Below, piece after piece: positions 23,881 through 33,500 of a stretch of 64,000 bases of DNA. The stretch lies in contig JAAONU010000009.1 of assembly GCA_012932295.1 (NCBI GenBank), forward strand, positions 2,182,197-2,246,196, written 5' to 3'. Every line of letters starts with the position of its first letter. Position 1 is the first letter of the stretch. The DNA is from Cyclina sinensis (lineage: Eukaryota; Mollusca; Bivalvia; Venerida; Veneridae). Both the position numbers and the translations under genes were made by a program. The notes beneath the pieces were generated by a model. It was given only the letters and a program-made list of their open reading frames with translations. It was not told where the DNA came from and did not search any database.

Positions 23881-25708
23881 CAAAAATCAGACACATTTTT
23901 TTTCAACAAGCAATAGTTATATATCAAATAGTGTTAGAGATAAGATACAGAACGACTGTTTCTTCGATAATTAGACCAATATTAAGCAGTTTCAATGAAA
24001 AGGTCAAACTGTGCATACAAAGCCCTGTATCATTAAAAAAGAATGAAAAGATTTCTTTTAGCAAAGAAAATCAAATGAAACAAGGCAATGACAAAACATT
24101 GCATATATACAGTCATGATTCACCACCATTGTTGCGTCAATAGTCTGTTATTGGGAAATATTAGGAATTTATAGTTGCAGTGATACCAAGCAGATCAAGA
24201 TAGCAACAGAAATAATCAATCAAAGCAGGATCATGTGATGTTTTGTAATGTAAATTATCTTGCATGTTGATGTCTATTGTAAACATAAAATTGATAAAAC
24301 AGAAAGGCAAGTAAAACAGAATGTCATTCTATCTAAATTATTTATACACACATTAACCTGTACAAACAGTAAACCTTTAATTTGTTTTATTAAATCTACT
24401 TTCTGTTGGACCCCTCTTTTCATCAACAAACAAATGTAGAATACGAGGGTGAAAATGCCGAAAAGTGCTATGTGATTCTGTATTTTATAACACTTAGATC
24501 TTTTACGCATTCACCCGTCGAACTGAAAATCATTTCAAGGTGACAGGCTCATTTATGCAAACATGATCGCTTTAAAATTGTAATTGTAAGCACTTTCACC
24601 ATTTTAGCAACACATTTCATGGGTAAACAATTATTTGTGATAAAGATTGAAAACATTTAGGTGAATTTATTTAGAAGATAATTAAAGATGAAATTTCAGT
24701 TAAAAAGATAAGATTTACTGAAATAGTAGGATTTCCAAAAGTGTTAAACCCTTTTTCCTAACGAGCATCTACGTTTAAAAGCAGACATTGAATATTTGTA
24801 ACGTTTGAAACTTTTATAGCTATTATTCTATACGTAGAAATAATTACTGATTCAATAACAGATGTCGTACCAGTCAAATTAACGTATTATTTTCTTACAG
24901 AATAAATCGGTATTTGCAGTGGCTGATAAGCATTTTTCTAATATGTAGATCATTAACCAGTAAACTGGAAAATTAATCAGGTGCATATAATACTACAATG
25001 AATAGTTCCGCGTTTAGCCGACATCCCCGTTCGTCTCTCTTACTTTGAGCTAGGTCCCTTCGGGCATACCCATATAGAGAGATGAATCCTCACGACCGTT
25101 TCCGTGATCAATCAACGTACAGGTTTTCATAAAAAGTCACCTGCCTGATGCAACACTCTGGGTTTGAAACTCACGTGACAAATATGTAACACATAGTGTA
25201 AAAGTAAATATAGTGAACACAGAACGCTTTCTGCTTGCTGGGTTATGTTCCTCAAGGCATGGCGAATCCTTGATGTCTGTGAAAACGGTCTCCTTGGTTG
25301 ATATACTTGCAGTTAATATAAGAAATTAAGAGTATTGCCAAAATAGCTGTGCCTCTTTTTTCTTCATGAAAATGTGTGACATTTGGATAAGGTATGAGTT
25401 TGATCATGGAATGACTACCATGGACGTTCACTACAGTAAGATCTTTTCTAAACATAAAACCAAGTGACTACCCGGATAATTAAATAAACTCTGCTTTATC
25501 TGGCGTTTTCTCAGGTAAAGTCCAGGTAAATAGGCCACCTTTTGTGTTGCAACGAGCATTTGACTTTTAATATGTGAGACTGGGCCAACCGTTGAAAAAA
25601 TATTTACTCAAACAATCGTTATTGACATAGAGGAGATGACTATCAAGCCGGTTCAGTTTGTTAAGCTTCAGTTACTACAAAAGACACACACTCACGTCTA
25701 TCACGCCT

Positions 25709-25921
25709 ACAGGACAGATAAAGTACAATTGCAACTACCTATAGGTCAGATGACGTACAATTGCAACTACCTACGGGTCAGATGTAGTACCATTGCAACT
25801 ACCTTTAGGTCAGATGACGTACAATTGCAACTTCCTACAGGTCAGATGACGTACAATTGCAACTACCTACAGGTCAGATGAAGTACCATTGCAACTACCT
25901 ACAGGTCAGATGACCATTGCA
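25709..25921 (+). repeat. 32-bp minisatellite just outside the inverted duplication
   Basis: About 6.6 units built on GGTCAGATGACGTACAATTG followed by CAACTACCTACA. Variants include GAAGTACCATTG and a final deleted unit (GATGACCATTG). It begins about 130 bp beyond the end of right-arm homology. The period is not a multiple of three, and the 81-codon ORF through it is incidental. Confidence 0.92.
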
Positions 25922-26639
25922 ATTAAAAAGCTTTCATGACTTGATTTGAAATACTTGTTACTGATTAAGTCTTGTTTGTTTTCAATGTGTTTTCACTTTT
26001 ATCTAATCAATGTGCATAATACTTTTTCCGCAGAAATTAGCAGGTAAATTGCACGAGAAAGATATGATCATATTAACTACAGCAAGATAATCATTATTTG
26101 TGTACTTAAATTTGCAAGCTGTGTTCTATTATTGCGTTTGACGGTGTGGTAATTAAACAGTGTGTTTTCTAAATGACTTTTCTATCATATAAAATATCGT
26201 CAAGTGTTTGAAAGCAATATGCTGATGAACAATGAATACATACGCGGTCAGAAAAAAAGATGCACTGTCAGTCTTTCATGCGTACAAAGAATACTAGTCA
26301 CATGATAAATTATTCAATGCTGATACACACTTATGCATTAACCAGGGAATTCTGGTAGATCATGCAAAGAATTATGATATAAAATCTATATTTCGTCTCC
26401 CAGAATTGAAACAACATGAAACATAATTTTTCTAGGTACACGTTCTATTCGTAAATTTCCCTGGGGATTAACATCTATATATAATAACGTGCCCTGATTT
26501 AGACCTTTACGTTTCCTCTAGTGTAATTTGACAGCAGAAACATTTTTCTGTCTTATCAAATCAAACGAAGTGGCTCTTCCAGGATATAAGCTACAGCGCT
26601 TTCAAAAAGTGATTGTCTAAATTTGTTAACAGTGCTTTT
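25922..26639. other. Non-coding stretch; nothing recognised
   Basis: AT-rich sequence with no ORF, tandem repeat or inverted repeat of note. Confidence 0.4.
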
Positions 26640-27060
26640 AATACGCCCTTGGAGTCATATTATGCTTTGCACCTGTTCGTCCGTCCATCTCTCCGTTTGT
26701 CTGTCCGTTCGTTTGCAGTTCCTTGTCCGTTCTATATGTACTGAATCGCTGCAAGGATATTCATGTAATGTTGGTCAAAAGTTGTTTCATTGAGACGCCA
26801 TGCAGTACCCATATTTTAGAATATTTAAGGTCAAGGTCACAGTTCAAGGTAAAATATGATATAGCCAATTCCTGTCCTCTTCCCATCTCCTCAACCAATC
26901 TCAGGATAATTATGAAACTTTGATCGGATGGTTATTTCATTAAGGTGACGTGTAGAACAAACATTCCTACTGCACTTATCTTGTCCGATTTCGGATAATA
27001 CATGTTTCGGATACATTTTGGCTTCGCTTCTCTGAAAGCTCGTACATGTAATTGTGACAA
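26640..27060 (+). repeat. Dispersed invertebrate repeat: CCGTCCATCTCTCCG run and AGGTCAAGGTCACAG
   Basis: Starts near GCCCTTGGAGTCATATTATG, continues with a GTCC/GTCTGTCCGTTCG pyrimidine-rich run, TTCATTGAGACGCCATGCAG, and TTTAAGGTCAAGGTCACAG (DR0 AGGTCA pair at 26828-26839). From memory this layout recurs in bivalve genomes. No transposase and no clear terminal repeats. Confidence 0.6.
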
Positions 27061-27501
27061 AGGTTATTTAGTGTCAATACCTTCTTTCGAACGTATATTG
27101 TCCGTCGTCAGAAGAGCTCTTGTTATATTTTGTTATAACATATTCTGATCAAAGGGACATATATCATTTCAAAGACGTTTTGGTAAGGCTTGAAGGTTCA
27201 TCCTTCAAAAGTTAACCATAGCCCGTTAAGTGTTTTATTGGTTCTGCAAATATTGTTGTTTTTTTTCCACAAATCTTATCAGGCATTTTCTCATTAATGT
27301 AAAACAATTGACTGTAAAGGCTGGTTTATAAGTTCAAGTAATCTGTAAGATGTCTTTTTATTTTTTATTTGTAGCTATTCGTGTCAAGAAAGGATAATTT
27401 GGAATAAAACGTCAGACTCAATATTTCTTACAAACATAACTTGTCTTATGTCTGTTATGAATTCGAATGCTTGTTAAATGAATACTTTTTTCACATATGA
27501 A

Positions 27502-27999
27502 AATCCTGTTACTTTTTGAAAATGAAACTTGATCTTCAGTTATGTACGAGGAGTGTTCAAATATGAATGCATCTAAGCACGTAAAATTTGATTCTTCATA
27601 GGTTTCACTGAATTTTTTATTTTATTCCCTAACCGTATTCACCTGCAACAGATATACAAAGTTTCAGTCTCTGGATCCAATCTTTGGAGGATAGGGGAGC
27701 ACAATGACTTTTTTCTGCTTCGAAAATTTGTTCAGCGCAAACACCTCGGTTCTGCAATATTCCAGTCTTCATAGTATTCACAGTATACATAAAAAGACTT
27801 AGAAAATGCCTATAAAGATTGGATCCGGAGACTGAAACTTTGTATATCTATTGCAGGTGAATACTTTGAGGGAAAAAATAAAAAAATTTAGTGAAACCTT
27901 TGAAGAGTCAAATTTTACGTGCTTAGATGCATATTTGAACACTCCTCGTACATACTAGTAACTGAAGATCAAGTTTCATTTTCAAAAAGTAACAGGATT
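27502..27999. mobile_element. 498-bp foldback element (MITE-like)
   Basis: Outer arms are inverted repeats of about 195 bp: AATCCTGTTACTTTTTGAAA at 27502 is matched by its exact reverse complement ending at 27999. Further in, TACGAGGAGTGTTCAAATAT pairs near 27945, GCATCTAAGCACGTAAAATT near 27925, and GGATCCAATCTTT near 27820. The centre of about 100 bp is unpaired. The right arm has a 4-bp insertion (CTAG) next to TATGTACGAGG. No ORF; probably a non-autonomous DNA transposon. TACGAGGAGTGTTC is reminiscent of mariner-like ends, but this is unproven. Confidence 0.92.
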
Positions 28000-28215
28000 C
28001 CATTCATTTACTCTTTCTCTCAAAGAAAGAAGTATTTTGGCAGTGCTCCAAACGCCGAAACCCTTTTGTTAAAATTTAAGTTGAACCGTTTGAAGTGGTT
28101 GTACAAATATTCTAGACATATTTAAAAGTTACTGAACGTCTCTCGTTTTATTTGTCAGTTTGTAAAGAAATTCCCATAAATTAAGTTATTTCCTTTTTTC
28201 TGCGTGGTTATTGGG

Positions 28216-28387
28216 TTTATTTTACAAATACAAGCGTATCTACTGCTTGGTTTTTAAGTTTGGTTCACGAATACAAGCATATCTACTGCCTGATTTTTAA
28301 GTTTATTTAACAAATATAAGCTTATCTACTGCTTTGGTTTTAAGTTTATTTTACAAATACAAGCGTATTTACTGCTTGGTTTTTAAG
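28216..28387 (+). repeat. 43-bp minisatellite, exactly four units
   Basis: Units run TTTATTTTACAAATACAAGC, then GTATCTACTGCTTGG and TTTTTAAG. 172 bp = 4 x 43, with a few substitutions (TTTGGTTCACG in unit 2, TTTATTTAACAAATATAAGC in unit 3) and no net length change. Confidence 0.94.
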
Positions 28388-28825
28388 GTTATTGATAGAA
28401 CATACATGTGTGCGAAAATCTTACTATGTCCGAAATGTTTGACTTCATTGTTATCAAAATTTGCAAACCCTCTTAGTAAAGATTTCTTGCAATATATTCA
28501 TACACAGGCAATGCAGAGAATTAATGTTTGCAGCGTATGAATAAGAGTCTCAATTTACGAAGTCCTAATGTGTCTTAATTCTGATAAAATGGCCTCTTTA
28601 TCTTGGATCTATAGAATTTCTGGTTGTTAAACAACCGTAATAAATATTTTCTGGATCATTACCATTACGTCTGTAATGTTTCTCGACCATTTCATACAGT
28701 CATTAGTTCCCTTACAGTAATAATTACTGAAAAAATACAAAGTGAAATAGCAGCAAAATGACTGTATTTAAGTTGATATTTTCATTATGCACGTGGGAAA
28801 TGGATAGTAATTAAACAAAGTAGTC
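28388..28825. other. Non-coding stretch; nothing recognised
   Basis: No repeats or ORFs of note between the 43-bp array and the TTAA element. Confidence 0.4.
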
Positions 28826-30033
28826 TTAAAGAGACATACCCTAACATTTCGAGTATTGCATTTTCTTCAAAATTATGTAAATATGAATTGTATTGAATGA
28901 ATCAATACATCATGTCAAGGCATCAGTCGAAAATTCTACATCAGGTAAACCGGATGCATCAATATAAGGCTCTATTTAGAGGGGCTGTGCTCCAGATGAC
29001 AAAAAAAGAAAGTTTTCTTGTATTATAAATTTCTTGTAATATTTATGACTAATGCTTAAAAATTAACTTACTGACAAAAAAATAAGACAGATAATCACAT
29101 TAAATTGATTTTTTCCCTTTCATAGTGCTATACCGTAATTTTATAACGCGACGGTATAACTATATCGTATAACATTGTTATTTCAGTTGCAGTGATAGTG
29201 GTGACAGTAAAAGCATTTGGTAAATTTTGTTAACATGAGGGTCCAGAGTTCAAATCAAGCTGAAGAGAGTATATTTTTTTTGGTTCTATTTTGACTTTTA
29301 TAATCAGTTTTGAAGTAAAATATCATGTTGTTATAATCTCACTGCATCTAGATATTTAATTTATGTAAACAATATTTTTATATCAAATCTGTAGTACAGC
29401 CTCTTTAAAGAGTTGTTGTTGTACATTTTTGGGTGGATAGCCATTTATTACATATGCGCACTTATTCTGTTGCTGTATCCTTGAAGGGAGCATTTGAACA
29501 TATATTCTCATAAAGAGTATCAATCATTTTTCGACGTAGCTGTATTAAACTCAATTTTGATTTACATTTGCAACGAATAAAAATGTTAGACACAAAATCT
29601 TCAGCTGAAGAAAGAAGTTTGCCATTGCTTAAAAGTGTTGCTGTTATGAATTGTTATTGCAGAATTCGTAATTCTTAGTTTAATTGCGTCTGAAAATAAT
29701 AACATTAATACCCCATAAAATAAATATCAAAACGTTTTCACCATGAAAAAGTATACCAACTGCAATAAATATGACTGAATATTTAATTAATGTCATTGAA
29801 AATGATATTTACACTTTTAGCATTAAACTCAACATATTTTGTTTATAGCTTAAACTGTTTTCGATTACAATGCGCGTTCAATATTTGATAATGTCTAAAA
29901 GCAGCATTTATTTTGTGCTGTTACGACGCCGATCATCTTTTTTGAAGATACATCTTGTTCATTTTAAGGAGAATGTATCAATAAAATACATATCCAGTAT
30001 ACAGTCAGTAAATTTTAGGGTATGTTCCTTTAA
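28826..30033. mobile_element. TTAA-flanked terminal-inverted-repeat element, interrupted by a second element
   Basis: Left end TTAAAGAGACATACCCTAAC (28826) and right end, in reverse complement, TTAAAGGAACATACCCTAAA (30033). The ends agree over about 24 bp with 3 mismatches, and TTAA stands at both edges. Another TIR element (28975-29408) sits inside; without it the host would be about 775 bp. Duplicated TTAA is the hallmark of piggyBac-type insertion, but no transposase is left, so the superfamily call is inference. Confidence 0.75.
28975..29408 (+). mobile_element. 434-bp TIR element, copy 1, nested in 28826-30033
   Basis: Ends are TTTAGAGGGGCTGTGCTCCA and, reversed, TTAAAGAGGCTGTACTACAG. 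It is homologous in reverse complement over its full length to 39307-39745. Inside, ATACCGTAATTTTATAACGC / GACGGTATAAC is a small hairpin carrying a 9-bp insertion relative to copy 2, and GAGTTCAAATC (near 29250) resembles a pol III B box. No ORF. Confidence 0.88.
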
Positions 30034-30931
30034 GTGAAGCAAAACAAAAAAAAAAAAACTTGAAAGACAATTTCGCCGCAATTTAAATTACGTAATGTGT
30101 CCTGTTTTCGTTCTTTAAATCTGTTCATGCAATCATATTTCTGTGATATTTTCTAACTAACATTCCATTATTTAGTACTGAATCACTAAACAATTAATAG
30201 TTTGATTACAAGGTTGTCGTTACAGAAGCATGATAAACACAGCTCTAAAGAAGTACAGTTGAATATTATTTAAAGGCAGCTTTGCTTTTTGGATGAACTA
30301 TTACATCTGTGAAGAAAAGCCATAGCAGTGAAAAATGATAGAGGGATAAATAGTGAAATACTAACGTAGATTATGCATGCGAGGATTATTATTTCCTGCC
30401 CTATAACTTGACACAATTTTCTTGTCGTTTCTTTTCTATGAGAAACAAATCAGGTGCTTGTTTGGCCAACCCGTCAGATTTTAGGTTGGACTGCTATGTT
30501 TTATACAACAAATAACATCTTTTATCTTTTAGCTCGCCAAAAAACACGTGCCGATTATTTCAAGCTTTAAGGGGCGACTTCAACCTACTTACAAAACTGC
30601 CCTCAGTACTGTAAGTATATAATAAAATTTGCAATGTTTGCTGAAATAAACATTAAATAAAACTCATTTGGAAAACGATAAAGCCCCATTAAAACTAACG
30701 AATAAATAGGAAGATTAATATGAAGACAATCGGAAAAAAACGTGCATTCTGAAAATGTCAAAGGGAAAAATGGCTTTAAAGCCAAGTAAAGCATTATGGC
30801 AGCTTGATAACGTGAAAGGAATTTTCACAGTCGCATACACTGTGATGCAGCGATTCAAAAAAAAATGTTTATGAACAACGGGTGCATCATTCCATACTTC
30901 CGCAAAAAAAACATACAAAAAATAGAAAGGT
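30034..30931. other. Non-coding stretch; nothing recognised
   Basis: A poly(A) run follows the TTAA element at 30044-30058. Minus-strand ORFs at 30603-30794 and 30715-30972 are hydrophobic and unrecognised. They are probably chance ORFs in AT-rich DNA. Confidence 0.4.
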
Positions 30932-31830
30932 GTTCGTCTTGACACAAACTTATAAACAAAACGCCACGACACAGATACAGTGAAAAGAATGGCGTACGAC
31001 TTGAGAAGGATTCATAAGATAGAAATAATGCTGTACGCCTAGACACAGATTGGAACAAAAGAAAGGCTGATGTACGCCTAGACACAGATTGGAACAAAAG
31101 AAAGGCTGATGTACGCCTAGACACAGACTGGAACAAAAGAAAGGCTGATGTACGCCTAGACACAGATTGGAACAAAAGAAAGGCTGATGTACGCCTAGAC
31201 ACAGATTGGAACAAAAGAAAGGCTGAAGTACGCCTAGACACAGACTGGAACAAAAGAAAGGCTGATGTACGCCTAGACACAGATTGGAACAAAAGAAAGG
31301 CTGATGTACGCCTAGACACAGACTGGAACAAAAGAAAGGCTGATGTACGCCTTGACACAGATTGGAACAAAAGAAAGGCTGATGTACGCCTAGACATAGA
31401 TTGGAACAAAAGAAAGGCTGAAGTACGCCTAGACACAGATTGGAACAAAAGAAAGGCTTATGTACGCCTAGACACAGATTGGAACAAAAGAAAGGCTGAT
31501 GTACGCCTTGACACAGATTGGAACAAATAAAAGGCTGATGTACGCCTAGACACAGATTGGAACAAAAAAAGACTGATGTACGCCTAGACACAGATTGGAA
31601 CAAAAGAAAGGCTGATGTACGCCTAGACACAGACTGGAACAAAAGAAAGGCTGATGTTCGCCTTGACACAGATTGGAACAAAAGAAAGGCTGATGTACGC
31701 CTACACACAGATTGGAACAAAAGAAAGGCTTATGTACGCCTAGACACAGATTGGAACAAAAGAAAGGCTGATATACGCCTAGACACAGATTGGAACAAAA
31801 GAAAGACTGATGTACGCCTTGACAGAGACT
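30932..31830 (+). repeat. 39-bp satellite array, about 20 regular units plus diverged left-edge units
   Basis: Regular units (GTACGCCTAGACACAGATTG then GAACAAAAGAAAGGCTGAT) run from about 31031 to 31830. Two or three decayed units (GTTCGTCTTGACACAAAC, GCGTACGACTTGAG) precede them from about 30932. Common variants are TTGACACAG, GACTGG, CTGAAGTAC and CTTATGTAC. A unit near 31525 has TAA in place of AGA, and a 1-bp deletion occurs near 31566. Because 39 is a multiple of three, long ORFs appear on both strands (256 and 197 codons on the minus strand). They are by-products, not genes. Confidence 0.95.
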
Positions 31831-32559
31831 GAAATTAACACAGTGATAAAAATGAATTGGAATTGCATACAGAGTTTTAAGTTTTACGGTCCAAAAAAAA
31901 AAAATAAAAAAAAAATTCCGGGAACAATGTTGGTAATGAATTGATAGTGTTTCCCAATTCACAACACTTAGTCTTCTCGATTAACAAAAATCAAGTTATA
32001 AAAACTTCTTCATACGATAAAATAAAGAAAAGTTCTTGCGGCGCCTGTCACAAATACAGTGATAATACAAAACGTTCTGGAATAATCTTAAGTGTGAATG
32101 TTTTGCATATTAATCAAACTCACTTCAATAGTTAAAAAGGTAAAGCTGATTATTACAAACAAACTTTATGCAAGAAAGAAAGAGGCCACTGATCTCTCCT
32201 GCTAAATTGGACAGGAAAGCGAATAAACTGTTTGCTTCAGGAGTTTTTATTGACAATATTACAATAAGGTAATTGTATTATATTGTAATTTGATTGGGGG
32301 TATACCATCATATCTTTTATCGGTAATTTAAACTCATATTTGATAAGTTTAACTTTGCCAAATAACCAGCGACCGATAGTACAGACAGCTGAACAATTAT
32401 TCTAGATCTGATTTCTTCTGTAAAAATGTAGAACCACTTCAGTATCATAGGCACCCTTTGACATTTATAACACCCTGGTTTTGACACTTACGGAAAAAAT
32501 ACAGTTTATACTCAGTTCAGAGCTCTGCTAAGTAAATACTGAGCAATATGTTCTCTTAA
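31831..32559. other. Non-coding stretch with an A-rich run
   Basis: A broken poly(A) tract (31893-31915) lies about 60 bp beyond the satellite. It may be a retroelement tail, but no body is recognised. Otherwise nothing. Confidence 0.4.
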
Positions 32560-33500
32560 TGCCTTTCGCGACAATAATCATTATGCGTTAGCTAATGAGA
32601 TTCTACATGAACAGACATCAAATATAGGTCATTAATCTAGCCTTATCTACAGGAGTAATAAGAGAAACATTTAACGAAACTAAATGAATTGTTTTTGAAC
32701 ATTTTTAGCCAACGATGTCGTTGAATAAAATGAAATGAGATAGGTGATTTGATGAATTTTGTGTCGAACAATCAGTATAAAAGGAAAGAGTAAAAAACTT
32801 TAATTTTAAAAATGTTTGTATTTGCCACTCTTATATAGGAACTATATAATCAAATACATACTGAAAGATGTCAAAATTTAAAACTAGGGTGGACTGACAG
32901 GAACAAGAGCTTCCGATATAATCAAATCAAATTAACTACCGAAAACATAACCACAACAAGTAGATTGACAAGTACACCATTTTGATATTTATTTCGCACA
33001 CACACACAAAAGAACAAAAAGCCCAAAAAAAACCCCGAGAGGAATGGTATCGAAGGCTAATTCTTCAGGTGGTGATGTTCCCTGTGATGTTAGCTTATAA
33101 GAGGGCTGAAGTAGATTTATGGCTTATTTTGATAAGATACTTTTTCAAGCACTGGTTATTTTGTCAATGAATTAATGAATTAAATACACATGAGAAAGGT
33201 TTTAGTCATTCATGAACACGTTATTTATAAACAGACTGGTCATGAATGAGTACAGCTGAAAAAAAAGTCAACAGAAAGCCATTTTCTCTAAAGTAAAATA
33301 ATTGAGACAAACTAATAGCAGAATTTTACATGTGCAGAAATATGAATGACAAGAACGACTTTGTCATTTATTATTGTATTGAGGAATATTAGAAATTTAT
33401 ATTTGCATTGATAACAAGATATCAGCTGGAAAATCAATCCATATCTTTTGTAACGTAAATTATTCCGCAATGAGAATAATTGTTATAGACATGTGATATG
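32560..33500 (+). repeat. Third, more diverged copy of right-arm sequence
   Basis: Direct homology to about 22740-24270: CATTAATC.AGCCTTATCTAC early in both, then GGAATATTAG.AATTTATA and TTGTAA.GTAAATTAT late in both (33387-33460 against 24150-24260). Homology in the middle is weak. It implies that the duplicated unit spread to three places in this locus. Confidence 0.6.

Larger units (their letters stand above)
19335..25580 (-). repeat. Right arm of the giant inverted duplication (about 6.3 kb)
   Basis: Reverse-complement partner of 10330-17485. Differences from the left arm include a local tandem duplication (20508-20800), an extra dispersed repeat and hairpin (21595-21815), a private segment of about 1.5 kb (22400-23880), and the absence of left-arm segments near 11160-11460, 12360-13330 and 13690-14375. 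The outer boundary near 25580 is soft: homology decays over about 50 bp, and a 32-bp minisatellite starts about 130 bp outside it. Confidence 0.92.

Noticed and set aside
10330..25580. Giant inverted repeat as a Polinton/Maverick-type transposon
   Set aside because: Such elements carry polymerase, integrase and capsid-type genes between TIRs of well under 2 kb. Here the arms make up nearly all of the structure and no coding sequence is present.
30855..31962. ORFs of 256, 197, 138 and 91 codons over the 39-bp array
   Set aside because: Same explanation: repeat-driven open frames on both strands, broken by a stop near 31525 and a 1-bp deletion near 31566.
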